Shown here: positions 1 through 6,161 of the stretch, in pieces
How the letters are laid out: every line of letters begins with the position of its first letter
Position numbering within the stretch: position 1 is the stretch's first letter
NCBI GenBank assembly: GCA_002431715.1
Contig: DJHI01000306.1
Coordinates: 10,472-19,380 of the forward strand
Origin: Armatimonadetes bacterium UBA5829
GTDB taxonomy: Bacteria > Armatimonadota > UBA5829
Direction of reading: 5' to 3'
DNA: 8,909 nucleotides
Made by a program: the position numbers and the translations under genes
Notes under the pieces: generated by a model
Databases searched by the model: none
Seen by the model: the letters and a program-made list of their open reading frames with translations, nothing else
What the model was told of the DNA's origin: nothing

Positions 1-2
1 TA

Positions 3-92
3 CCCTTGACCCCGGCGGCGGCGCACCGGCTGAGTGATTTGTCACGGAAGTACGGAAGATACGAAGAAACGGAAATGATTATGTTCGGGTAG
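3..92 (+). CDS. C-terminal tail of an unidentified gene (partial, 5' end outside window)
   Basis: An open frame enters from the left edge and ends at a TAG at 90-92, leaving 29 residues that end in YEETEMIMFG. The tail is charged and helix-like (RLSDLSRKYGRYEE), as expected of the end of a soluble cytoplasmic protein. I do not recognise the family and 29 residues are too few to assign one. The other two plus frames stop sooner (at 7-9 and 35-37). The next gene is on the opposite strand, so this one would be the last of its transcription unit. The call that it is coding is an inference from the residue composition only. Confidence 0.3.
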   Translation, partial: PLTPAAAHRLSDLSRKYGRYEETEMIMFG

Positions 93-151
93 ATTTGCAA
101 TCTGCGCAGCAATCGGCATTAAGGCTTCAGAAGTCGACATCAGTCCTGATT

Positions 152-765
152 TTATAGTCTTACATTCGGATCATCTTTATACGCGGAATCCATCTGCACG
201 AGTCGTTGAAGAGTAATACAGAACACCTCAAACAAGCTCTTCAGCAATTCCAAGTCCTTAAGCACTCCGTAGCACTGAAAATACAGTTCATCTGCTCCCT
301 CAGGAAACCGCACGCCAAACCAGCCTTCGTCGTTCTTGACCTGAAAGCAGATATCAGGTTGCTTGCTGATTCGATCTTTCAACTCCTGATCGGACAGGAG
401 TTGCTGACACTCCACTCATTGTTTCCTTGAATAATGAACGCGTCATCAAAATATGGATCGTATATCTCTATATCCTGCATGCCGAATGCTTTTCCTATTG
501 TGGAAAATACACCTTTACGGTAGATTTTAAAATAGAGACCGTCTTTGTTGACGAAAGGCGCCCTGATTCGTGTGTATGTTGTGCTGGATTTACCTGTATT
601 GACAGTATATGTGTCCAGCGTAATTTCCCACTCCCCGGAATGGTAGCGCAGCACATCACTTCTCCAAAATCCGCCATTCTCATATTCGCCACCGATATCG
701 TTTGCCAATTGACCCCATATCTCATCTTTTGACGGACCAAGAATAGACCGAAGAATTCCCATCAT
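152..765 (-). pseudogene. Frameshifted gene for a conserved protein of about 204 residues, function unknown
   Basis: Two minus-strand frames abut. The first (765 down to about 413) starts at ATG 765-763 after a GGAG site and reads MMGILRSILGPSKDEIWG through to FDDAFIIQGNNE. The second (about 413 down to 152) continues with CQQLLSDQELKDR, then DEGWFGVRFPEG and DELYFQCYG. The total length of 614 nt is one base short of 205 codons, so one lost base near 412-416 explains the break. The second frame taken alone would have to start at a GTG directly after a TGA with no ribosome site, so it is not an independent gene. The pattern (GEYxNGGFWRSDVLRYHSGEW, IYDPYFDDAFIIQGN, DEGWFGVRFPEGADELYFQ) looks like one conserved soluble protein. 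I recall similar uncharacterised proteins but cannot name a function. No signal peptide or membrane segment is visible. A sequencing error cannot be excluded. Confidence 0.75.
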
Positions 766-1080
766 TTATCTCCAATAAAAGTAACGGCGCTCAATCAAGC
801 AATTATTCTTTGTTTAGCCTGACATTCCTCCTGTAATATCAAAAAAATGCAAAGGCTATTCACCTCATTGATACCGACTCCACTTTCCTTATTCTGCATT
901 GTGAATGGCATTGTCTCAAAGTGGTCGATATTCTCGATCGGTAAGTTCCCGCAGCTTGGCATTATGTTGAGTCAGTGCAACTCATAACACCCATCCTCCT
1001 TACCATCTTCCCGGCTTGTATCTCACTCCGAGAAGTGTTAGTATCTACCTGAAGTATTACCTAAAAAGAGGATCAGGAAA
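766..1080. other. Intergenic spacer between divergent genes
   Basis: This 315-base stretch separates the minus-strand frameshifted gene from the plus-strand oxidoreductase, so it should carry both promoters. A good candidate for the plus strand is listed separately at 1016-1044. For the minus strand I see a purine-rich AGGAGG (read on the minus strand near 825-832) followed by a very short frame, but no convincing -35/-10 pair. A minus-strand frame of 38 codons (795-911) is present but has no ribosome site. No repeat or RNA gene is recognisable. Confidence 0.5.
1016..1044 (+). promoter_or_regulatory. Sigma70-like promoter with extended -10 for the oxidoreductase gene
   Basis: TTGTAT (1016-1021) is followed by a 17-base spacer and TAGTAT (1039-1044). 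A TG sits one base before the -10 (1036-1037), as in extended -10 promoters. Transcription would begin near 1051, giving a leader of about 30 bases before the TTG start at 1081. The match is partial (four of six at each box by eye), so this is a candidate only. Confidence 0.4.
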
Positions 1081-2361
1081 TTGTTAGCAAATAAGTCAAA
1101 GCCGATCACGGCCATAATAGTGGGCGCTGGTCATCGCAGCATATGCTATGCAAAATATTCGCTCAAGCATCCCGATGAGCTTAAAATTGTCGGGGTTGCC
1201 GACCCGAATGAATATCGCAGACAGCAGGCGATGGACCTCTTCGGGTTCGGCAAGGATATGTGTTTTGAGTCAGCCGATGATCTTGCAGCTAAGGGCAAGT
1301 TGGCCGACGCCATCATAAACGGAACAATGGACCTTCAGCACGTTCCCACCGCTATCCCTCTCCTTGAAGTGGGCTATGATATGCTCCTCGAAAAGCCTAT
1401 AGCTACCAGCGAGGCTGAAGTTCGGCAGCTCTATGCCGTAGCGCAAAAGTGCGGCAACACTGTTATGATCTGCCATGTGCTCCGGTATGCACCGTTTTAT
1501 TCGGAGATACGCAAAAGAATAGCATCTGGCGAGGTCGGCGACATTATCAGTGTGATGACGGAAGAGAATGTCAGCTATCATCATGTGGCCACGGCGTTCG
1601 TGCGCGGTAAGTGGAACCGGCTCGATACAGGCAGCACGATGCTGATGTCCAAATGCTGCCATGATCTCGATCTTATAACCTGGATGAAGAGTGGAATCGC
1701 TCCCAAAGCTGTGTCGAGCTTCGGCAGCCTGATGCAATTTAGGCTTGAAAACGCGCCTGAGGGTTCGGGTGAACGCTGCCTTGTGGACTGCAAGATCGAA
1801 AAGGACTGCCCTTACTCTGCTAAAAAGAACTACATCGAGCAGGGCATATGGGGATTCTATGCTTGGCAGAGCATAGAGGACCAGGAGCAGACTGAAGAAA
1901 ACTGGCTGAAGTCTCTTGCGACAGACAATCCGCATGGCCGCTGCGTATGGCGATGTGATAACGATGTTGTCGATCACCAGACCGTTGCAGTTGAGTTCGC
2001 CGACGGCGCCACTGCATCTCACAATATGATCGGCGGCACATCGCGTCCCTGCAGAACGATACATCTGATCGGCACCAAGGGCGAGATTTATGGTGTTCAG
2101 GAAGATGGATACTTCATCCTGCGCCATCCCGATGCTCGCAAGGGACATGAATGGTCGGAGAAGAAGATCGAGACGAATGTGAGTAACGATATGCACGGCG
2201 GCGGTGATCTATTACTTGTTGCCGATTTCGTGCGCACGCTCTTAGGTGAGCCTCGCTCGATCTCATGTACGTGCCTCGAGGATTCTATCTATGGTCACCT
2301 TATCGGATTCGGCGCAGACCAGGCGCGAGTCGAACGCAGAGTTATGGATATAGTGAAATAG
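1081..2361 (+). CDS. Gfo/Idh/MocA-family NAD(P)-dependent oxidoreductase
   Basis: This 426-residue protein is a sugar or polyol-type dehydrogenase of the Gfo/Idh/MocA family, soluble and cytoplasmic. A Rossmann domain covers about residues 8-130: strand ITAIIVGAGHRS with a modified glycine motif (GAGHR in place of GxGxxG), an acidic residue after the second strand (VADP, D41), and the family signature EKPIA at 104-108, whose lysine is normally catalytic. The C-terminal alpha/beta domain has H194 in CCHDLDLITW at the position of the catalytic histidine. Residues 233-243 hold three cysteines (C233, C237, C243, then PYSA), and C288 and C292 follow (RCVWRC); together they could bind a metal. The start is TTG at 1081, chosen because AGAGGA lies 8-10 bases upstream and no better start precedes the Rossmann strand. 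The gene stands alone, with its own promoter candidate and a terminator directly after. The substrate cannot be read from the sequence. Confidence 0.9.
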   Translation: MLANKSKPITAIIVGAGHRSICYAKYSLKHPDELKIVGVADPNEYRRQQAMDLFGFGKDMCFESADDLAAKGKLADAIINGTMDLQHVPTAIPLLEVGYDMLLEKPIATSEAEVRQLYAVAQKCGNTVMICHVLRYAPFYSEIRKRIASGEVGDIISVMTEENVSYHHVATAFVRGKWNRLDTGSTMLMSKCCHDLDLITWMKSGIAPKAVSSFGSLMQFRLENAPEGSGERCLVDCKIEKDCPYSAKKNYIEQGIWGFYAWQSIEDQEQTEENWLKSLATDNPHGRCVWRCDNDVVDHQTVAVEFADGATASHNMIGGTSRPCRTIHLIGTKGEIYGVQEDGYFILRHPDARKGHEWSEKKIETNVSNDMHGGGDLLLVADFVRTLLGEPRSISCTCLEDSIYGHLIGFGADQARVERRVMDIVK

Positions 2362-2370
2362 CTTTCAATG

Positions 2371-2410
2371 AAATCCCTACAGTGATCTTAGCTGGAGGGA
2401 TTTTATTTTG
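2371..2410 (+). terminator. Rho-independent terminator after the oxidoreductase gene
   Basis: AAATCCCT (2371-2378) pairs perfectly with AGGGATTT (2396-2403), with an inner CAG/CTG pairing, and is followed by TATTTTG. It lies 10 bases after the stop codon. Stem and T-rich tail fit an intrinsic terminator. Confidence 0.75.
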
Positions 2411-2546
2411 TAGCAATGTCATCCCAAAGCAGCCAACAGCTAACTTTCTCTCGACAGCACAATTTAGCCAACATTAATGCACATCATATAGCTACAAATA
2501 GTTTACATATCACTAAATCATGACCTCAATCCGGTATAATTAACAG

Positions 2547-2576
2547 TTGTCAAATGGTTCAGTCTGATGATATATT
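2547..2576 (+). promoter_or_regulatory. Sigma70-like promoter for the PEP-CTERM-like gene
   Basis: TTGTCA (2547-2552) and TATATT (2571-2576) are separated by 18 bases, a near-consensus pair. The transcript would start near 2583, with a leader of about 50 bases to the ATG at 2633. The -10 box lies partly in the loop of the inverted repeat at 2563-2588. A second TATAAT at 2535-2540 has no matching -35 at the usual distance. Confidence 0.45.
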
Positions 2577-2588
2577 GGCATCATCAGA
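2563..2588. repeat. Perfect 9-bp inverted repeat overlapping the promoter, candidate operator
   Basis: TCTGATGAT (2563-2571) and ATCATCAGA (2580-2588) are exact reverse complements with an 8-base gap, which together surround the presumed -10 box. There is no T-tract after it, so it is not a terminator. The position suggests a binding site for a dimeric repressor; the regulator is unknown. Confidence 0.5.
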
Positions 2589-2632
2589 ATTATATGCGTG
2601 TTCGCTAAATTAAATGGTGGGGGATAGAGATT

Positions 2633-3289
2633 ATGCATATTAGGCTATGTTTGCTGGTCATTGGTTTGCTTTCGATATGTCTGCCGGTAATGGCTGCGAC
2701 ATATACCCAGTCTTTCACGGACCTCTGGGATGTAAGTAATGGAACAGTCGTGTATGAGTGTTCGGGCACACTCTTTTCGAATACCGATAAACAGGATATG
2801 TTCGGCGCTAATAACAGCTATTACACTCCTGAGAGGGGCAATACTCTATTTGCCGATTGGCAGCCGCTAAACTTCCGCCATTATATTGTGTGGCATACAC
2901 CACAGGATGTTACAGTTGGGCGGATAGCGCTGTGGGCTGGCCACGATCAGGGTACTAATGCGCGCTCATTCAACAGGTTTACCCTTGAGGCCTATGACTT
3001 TTCCTTAGGTTCGTATGTTACTGTCTATGATACATCGGTAGGTCTGCCATATACCTGGGTCGAAGGTAATATCGGGCTTGTCACTAACAAGACGTTCGAC
3101 ACCCCGTTCACATCGAATTTATTCAGGGCGAGTTTTTATCAGGCAACCACTATCGCATGGGCGTCAGGCCCTAGAATATATGAGCTCGACGCTTTTGCGC
3201 CGGCTCCAACGGTTCCCGAGTGGGGATCTCTGACACTTGCGCTGTTTGGTTTGGCGCCTGCCGTCCGTATAGTTCGGCGTAAAAGATAG
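2633..3289 (+). CDS. Secreted protein with PEP-CTERM-like sorting tail
   Basis: The 218-residue protein opens with a signal peptide (residues 1-22: one Arg, a hydrophobic run LCLLVIGLLSICLPVM, likely cleavage after MAA). It closes with a PEP-CTERM-like tail: VPEW at 194-197, a hydrophobic helix to about 212, then RIVRRKR. In the known family this tail is recognised by an exosortase after export and the protein ends at the outer surface or in extracellular polymer. The third motif residue here is Trp instead of Pro. The region between (23-190) is rich in aromatic and beta-type residues, and blocks such as WHTPQDVTVGRIALWAG, FNRFTLEAYD and the ending GPRIYELDAF suggest a discoidin-like beta sandwich, which is an inference. 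The ATG at 2633 follows GGTGGGGG (2616-2623) at about 9 bases. It stands alone between a promoter candidate and a strong hairpin. No exosortase gene is in the window. Confidence 0.8.
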   Translation: MHIRLCLLVIGLLSICLPVMAATYTQSFTDLWDVSNGTVVYECSGTLFSNTDKQDMFGANNSYYTPERGNTLFADWQPLNFRHYIVWHTPQDVTVGRIALWAGHDQGTNARSFNRFTLEAYDFSLGSYVTVYDTSVGLPYTWVEGNIGLVTNKTFDTPFTSNLFRASFYQATTIAWASGPRIYELDAFAPAPTVPEWGSLTLALFGLAPAVRIVRRKR

Positions 3290-3376
3290 CCCATGCAACT
3301 TTATTGTAGGTAAGGCTTCGGAACAAGCATGTCCCTAAGCTAGCTATATGTATCGGGACCACTAGTTTAGTGAAAA

Positions 3377-3411
3377 TTAATGCCTCCAGGTATCTTGCCT
3401 GGAGGCATTAA
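3377..3411. terminator. Strong 14-bp perfect hairpin, likely bidirectional terminator
   Basis: TTAATGCCTCCAGG (3377-3390) and CCTGGAGGCATTAA (3398-3411) pair without a mismatch around a 7-base loop. It sits between two convergent genes. The minus strand has TTTTCAC directly after the stem; the plus strand has the stem's own AA/TT ends and a weaker AAGCAATTT. It probably stops transcripts from both sides. Confidence 0.75.
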
Positions 3412-3571
3412 AAGCAATTTGCGAGACGCGAAGCAGTCAACAACGAAGCTGGAATATGAGAACCTGCCAATAACCTGATTTTGTTACGCTATTATCGTCA
3501 TACGACCATCTCATCGATATTCTTCCAATTATGGACATGATCGGTGCGTCTCTATGGTCTCATATCCGCAT

Positions 3572-4069
3572 TCAGGCGTCTGCATTCGTAACTTTTTGGG
3601 CGTCGTATGCTCTCTGTTCGCTGTTAAAGGCATTCTTCTCCTCTTCTGTCTGAGGGCAAAGACGCGGAACAGATACGGGGTGGCCATTGTCATCAAGAGC
3701 GACATAAGTGAAAAATGCGGTGTTGGTCATTTTTGTTTCTCCCGACTTAAGGTTTTCAGAAACGGCATTAATTTTCACCTTCATGGAAGTTCTGCCGACC
3801 CAGATCAATTTTGATGTTATGGTTATGACCTCTCCGACTTGCACAGGATGCCTGAACTCGATTTTGTCTACCGCAACCGTTGCTACTTCATATCCGGCAT
3901 GCTTTCTGCATGTTAGAGCGCCTGCTATGTCCATGAAATGCATCATCTGGCCGCCTTGAAGACTGTTCATAAGGTTTGCCATTGCCGGGAGTATAAGTTC
4001 AGTCTTTATGACAATCGTCTGTTCAGGCGTTTTGGACCCATCTGATAATTTATTGTCGTTGGTTTTCAT
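3572..4069 (-). CDS. Hotdog-fold acyl-CoA thioesterase
   Basis: This 165-residue cytoplasmic protein belongs to the YciA/ACOT-like hotdog thioesterases, which hydrolyse acyl-CoA to free acid and CoA. The signature runs in order: NLMNSLQGGQMMHFMDIAGAL at about 32-52 (the GG loop and helix carrying D47, the usual catalytic acid), TVAVDKIEFRHPVQVGE at 64-80, the GRTSM block at 92-96, and TYVALDDNGHPVSVPRLCPQTEEE at 121-144. The family usually has Gly three residues after the conserved Asn; here that residue is N35. The length is typical of single-domain members, which assemble as dimers to hexamers. The ATG at 4069 follows a minus-strand ACGGAGG at 11 bases. A terminator for the upstream minus-strand gene lies between the two, so it is probably transcribed alone. 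Acyl chain preference is not readable. Confidence 0.88.
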   Translation of the reverse strand: MKTNDNKLSDGSKTPEQTIVIKTELILPAMANLMNSLQGGQMMHFMDIAGALTCRKHAGYEVATVAVDKIEFRHPVQVGEVITITSKLIWVGRTSMKVKINAVSENLKSGETKMTNTAFFTYVALDDNGHPVSVPRLCPQTEEEKNAFNSEQRAYDAQKVTNADA

Positions 4070-4111
4070 TGAACCGCAAGCCTCCGTAATTCAGGTTGTT
4101 TTCTTAGTATA

Positions 4112-4134
4112 AAGCAGATTTATAATATCTGCTT
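4112..4134. repeat. Perfect 8-bp inverted repeat upstream of the thioesterase gene
   Basis: AAGCAGAT (4112-4119) and ATCTGCTT (4127-4134) are exact reverse complements around TTATAAT. On the minus strand the loop gives ATTATAA, which could be a -10 element, and it lies 43-65 bases before the thioesterase start. This arrangement (palindrome around a -10-like box) suggests an operator. A minus-strand TATACT follows at about 4110-4105 but has no well-spaced -35. Confidence 0.4.
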
Positions 4135-4167
4135 GTAAAAAGACCAGCGAACTCGATGTGATAGAAA

Positions 4168-4197
4168 AGGGACTCTTGCCTTTATGCAAAAGTCCCT
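4168..4197 (-). terminator. Rho-independent terminator of the ACT-like gene
   Basis: AGGGACT (4168-4174) pairs with AGTCCCT (4191-4197), and after one mismatch TTGC (4176-4179) pairs with GCAA (4186-4189) around a 6-base loop. Read on the minus strand the stem is followed by TTTTCTAT. It sits 46 bases beyond the stop codon of the minus-strand gene at 4243. The plus-strand side has CCGTTTTT and could also work. Confidence 0.7.
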
Positions 4198-4242
4198 CCG
4201 TTTTTATGGATTATAGTATGGCAGTTAACAGGAAGATGAGAG

Positions 4243-4491
4243 TTAAAGCTGAACGGATTTGAATGTGATGCCATCGAGCTTGTTTAAAGCCTCTTCAAGT
4301 TTCTTTGTCTCGTCAGCATTATCCACGAGTTGGAGAATAATCAAGCCTTTGTCGGAACAAACGCTGCCGGCCTCATGTAATCCAAGACGCGTCTGAATGA
4401 TGCAGCCGAATTCAGTCAGAATTTTTTGGATAGAATCGGCAGTATCCTGTCTCTTGCAGGTTTTGATTATCATAATATTCTCTTTACTCAT
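4243..4491 (-). CDS. Small ACT-like protein, TM1266 / iron-only hydrogenase system regulator-like
   Basis: This 82-residue protein has the ferredoxin-like ACT layout: a first strand (NIMIIKTC, 5-12), a helix (TADSIQKILTEFG, 17-29), strands IIQTRLGLHEAG (31-42) and KGLIILQLV (48-56), a second helix (ETKKLEEALNKLDG, 61-74), and the last strand ITFKSVQL. The block ILTEFGCIIQTRLGLHE resembles proteins called putative iron-only hydrogenase system regulators (TM1266 group), whose real role is unproven. C30 and C45 are within the fold. I chose ATG at 4491 because GGAGGA lies 6 bases before it; an upstream in-frame ATG at 4521 has no ribosome site. It is divergent from the rubredoxin cluster and shares its 5' region, which hints at linked control. 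No DNA-binding domain is present, so direct transcription control is doubtful. Confidence 0.7.
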   Translation of the reverse strand: MSKENIMIIKTCKRQDTADSIQKILTEFGCIIQTRLGLHEAGSVCSDKGLIILQLVDNADETKKLEEALNKLDGITFKSVQL

Positions 4492-4560
4492 ATTCCGTCC
4501 TCCATGAATGAATGCGTGCAATGTGCGTGCTTAAATTTTAAATACATATAGCTTGCTTGT

Positions 4561-4588
4561 ATCATATCAGATATAGGTTACCTGTCAA
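4561..4588 (-). promoter_or_regulatory. Sigma70-like promoter for the ACT-like gene
   Basis: On the minus strand TTGACA (4588-4583) is a perfect -35, followed by 16 bases and TATGAT (4566-4561), five of six to consensus. The transcript would start near 4554, about 63 bases before the ATG at 4491. Confidence 0.65.
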
Positions 4589-4649
4589 GACTCAATACCC
4601 ATAATAGGATAATATACTTGTATTTAACCGCAAAACGAGGTTGTGCAGC

Positions 4650-4678
4650 TTGACAACTGTGCCGAGCATGCTCATAAT
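4650..4678 (+). promoter_or_regulatory. Sigma70-like promoter for the rubredoxin cluster
   Basis: TTGACA (4650-4655), a 17-base spacer and CATAAT (4673-4678) form a near-perfect promoter. The start would be near 4685, giving a leader of about 109 bases to the rubredoxin ATG at 4794. It stands 62 bases from the opposite-facing TTGACA of the minus-strand gene. Confidence 0.65.
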
Positions 4679-4714
4679 TACGGTCAAGTAACCTTTGGAT
4701 GGCCTGGGGCAGCC

Positions 4715-4768
4715 TGCATTGGCAGATTCTACTTCCACTATAATTGCATCTGGCAGAAGAGTATAATT
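4715..4768 (+). repeat. Imperfect tandem repeat in the rubredoxin leader
   Basis: TGCATTGGCAGA (4715-4726) followed by TATAATT (4739-4745) recurs as TGCATCTGGCAGA (4745-4757) followed by TATAATT (4762-4768). The copies overlap by one base. They lie between the presumed transcription start and the ribosome site, so they could act on the mRNA or as protein sites. Each TATAATT could also be an extra -10 box, without a well-spaced -35. Confidence 0.4.
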
Positions 4769-4793
4769 CATCCAGGGAAATAAGGAGTGTAAA

Positions 4794-4955
4794 ATGAAAA
4801 AATACGAATGCAGCGTCTGCGGATACGTCTATGATGAGGCAGAGGGCTGCCCGGAAAAAGGTATTGAGCCTGGAACGAAATGGGAGGATGTTCCCGCAGA
4901 TTTTACATGTCCGGAATGCGGTGTAGGCAAGGACATGTTTGAACCTGTCGAATAA
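4794..4955 (+). CDS. Rubredoxin
   Basis: The 53-residue protein is a classical rubredoxin, a cytoplasmic one-electron carrier with a single Fe bound by four cysteines. The ligands are plain: C6-S-V-C9-G-Y in the first knuckle and C39-P-E-C42-G in the second. Other hallmarks are [26 protein letters not shown] and the acidic surface; the length is standard. The ATG follows AAGGAG (4782-4787) at 6 bases. It is the first gene of a cluster with superoxide reductase (47 bases downstream) and ferritin; rubredoxin is the known electron donor to superoxide reductase in anaerobes such as Desulfovibrio. An extra Cys at 19 is not a metal ligand in the family. The assignment is very secure. Confidence 0.97.
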   Translation: MKKYECSVCGYVYDEAEGCPEKGIEPGTKWEDVPADFTCPECGVGKDMFEPVE

Positions 4956-5002
4956 TATAGATTAGCTCCTGAAAAAAATAATTTGTGGTAAGAGGTAAAG
5001 GC

Positions 5003-5377
5003 ATGTCAAGTATTGTATTTTATCGCTGCGAAGTATGCGGCAACATGGTGGCTCTGATCAAGAACGGTGGAGGAAAACTGATCTGCTGTGGTCAGGTCAT
5101 GAAAAAGCTTGAAGCCAACACTACCGACGCGGCAAAAGAAAAGCACGTTCCGGCCGTTAGTAAAGACGGCGGCAAAATTGAGGTTGCTGTTGGTTCGACA
5201 CTGCATCCTATGCTGCCGGAGCACTACATCGAGTGGATCGCCGTTGTTTCCGATGACAAAATGGAATTGAAATTCCTAAAGCCCGGCGACGAGCCGAAAG
5301 CGGAGTTCGCCGATCTTCAGTCCGGCACCGCCTACGCATACTGCAACCTGCATGGCCTTTGGAAAGCTGACTTTTAA
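5003..5377 (+). CDS. dfx: Superoxide reductase (desulfoferrodoxin, two-iron type)
   Basis: This 124-residue cytoplasmic enzyme reduces superoxide to hydrogen peroxide without making oxygen. The N-terminal desulforedoxin domain carries an Fe(Cys)4 site: C9, C12 (YRCEVCGN) and C28, C29 (LICCG). The catalytic domain has the Fe(His)4Cys site: H48 in EKHVP, H68 in HPM, H74 in HYIEW, C114 and H117 in CNLHG. E46 and K47, the residues known to guide superoxide, are present. All ligands are intact, so it is a complete two-iron enzyme. I chose ATG at 5003 because AAGAGG lies 8 bases before it and MSSIVFYRC fits the family; an upstream in-frame GTG at 4985 would add six unlikely residues. It follows rubredoxin by 47 bases and precedes ferritin by 73, probably in one transcript. 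Confidence 0.96.
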   Translation: MSSIVFYRCEVCGNMVALIKNGGGKLICCGQVMKKLEANTTDAAKEKHVPAVSKDGGKIEVAVGSTLHPMLPEHYIEWIAVVSDDKMELKFLKPGDEPKAEFADLQSGTAYAYCNLHGLWKADF

Positions 5378-5450
5378 GGCTTAGTCGTAACAACGCGATA
5401 TTGCGATGTGGTGCTTATACACAATTTATGATTAACGGAGGTTAGGCGCA

Positions 5451-5963
5451 TTGCTTAATAAAGAGCTGGCGACACTGCTGAATAATCAGATCAATATGGA
5501 GTGGTATTCGGCATATCTATATCTGCAGATCTACTGTTATTATACAGACCAGAACCTCGATGGCTTTGGAAACTGGTTTTATGTGCAGACACAGGAAGAG
5601 CGCGACCATGCTATGCTGTTTACGAAATATATGTTCAACAACGGCGAAAAGGTTGTTTTGAAGGATATAAAAGCCCCGAATCTGTCTTTCAATGATTTTC
5701 GTGAGCCTGCGGTAGCCGCGTTTGAGCACGAGAAAAAAGTGACGGCTTCCATCAACGGCATTTATGCGGTCGCCTATGATCAAAAGGATTTCCGCACTAT
5801 GCAGTTTTTAGACTGGTTTGTTAAGGAACAGGGAGAAGAGGAGAAGAATACCGATGACATTGTAAAAAGGTACGATCTATTCGGTAAAGACCCAAAGGGT
5901 TTGTATATGCTTAACTCGGAGCTTGGCGCCCGGGTTTATGCACCTCCCAGCCTGGTTTTGTAG
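5451..5963 (+). CDS. ftnA: Non-haem bacterial ferritin
   Basis: The 170-residue protein is a four-helix-bundle ferritin of the FtnA type, forming a 24-subunit cage that oxidises Fe(II) and stores Fe(III). Ferroxidase ligands are present: E17 (NMEWYSAY), E49/E50 and H53 (EERDHAM), E94 (FEHEKKV), Q127 and E130 (KEQGEEE). There is no haem-binding Met pattern of bacterioferritin. The TTG start at 5451 is supported by CGGAGG (5436-5441) about 9 bases upstream, and MLNKELATLLNNQ is the usual N-terminus. It ends the rubredoxin / superoxide reductase cluster and is followed at 8 bases by a strong terminator. Its place there fits iron removal during oxygen stress, limiting Fenton chemistry with peroxide made by the reductase. 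No promoter of its own is obvious in the 73-base gap. Confidence 0.95.
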   Translation: MLNKELATLLNNQINMEWYSAYLYLQIYCYYTDQNLDGFGNWFYVQTQEERDHAMLFTKYMFNNGEKVVLKDIKAPNLSFNDFREPAVAAFEHEKKVTASINGIYAVAYDQKDFRTMQFLDWFVKEQGEEEKNTDDIVKRYDLFGKDPKGLYMLNSELGARVYAPPSLVL

Positions 5964-5971
5964 GAAAAATC

Positions 5972-6016
5972 AAGTATTCCGGCAGATGTTCAAATGCACT
6001 GCCGGAGTACTTTTCT
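5972..6016 (+). terminator. Rho-independent terminator after ferritin
   Basis: AAGTATTCCGGCAG (5972-5985) pairs with CTGCCGGAGTACTT (5999-6012) over 14 positions with one T-G wobble, around a 13-base loop. The tail continues TTCTG, so the T-run is CTTTTCT. It closes the rubredoxin / superoxide reductase / ferritin unit. Confidence 0.8.
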
Positions 6017-6161
6017 GACTGGTTACTAACCCCATCTGTTTTAAAAAAATGAGTTTCTCCATATGAAGCGGAAACTGGAGAAATAGAGCTACCAATACAA
6101 AAATAAAAATTACAAGAGCAAAGGAACCGGAAGAATATTAAGCTCGTATAAAGGGTATAGT

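Noticed and set aside
139..154. ATCAG-TC-CTGAT followed by TTTTA, possible terminator of the left-edge gene
   Set aside because: A 5-bp stem with a 2-base loop is too weak to form.
206..732. Plus-strand open frames over the frameshifted gene
   Set aside because: The minus-strand reading has conserved-looking protein segments and a ribosome site; the plus frames have neither.
795..911. Minus-strand 38-codon frame just upstream of the frameshifted gene
   Set aside because: It has no ribosome site and no recognisable composition; a leader peptide cannot be supported.
1270..2196. Long minus-strand open frame of 308 codons inside the oxidoreductase gene
   Set aside because: It lies antisense to a clear Gfo/Idh/MocA gene, has no family resemblance or ribosome site, and open antisense frames arise from the codon use of the real gene.
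3554..3959. Plus-strand frames across the thioesterase gene
   Set aside because: They are antisense shadows of the hotdog thioesterase, whose motifs are clear on the minus strand.
6054..6083. Hairpin TTTCTCCA / TGGAGAAA with a minus-strand T-run
   Set aside because: It looks like a minus-strand terminator, but no minus-strand gene lies upstream of it in the window, and the ferritin terminator is already explained by 5972-6012.
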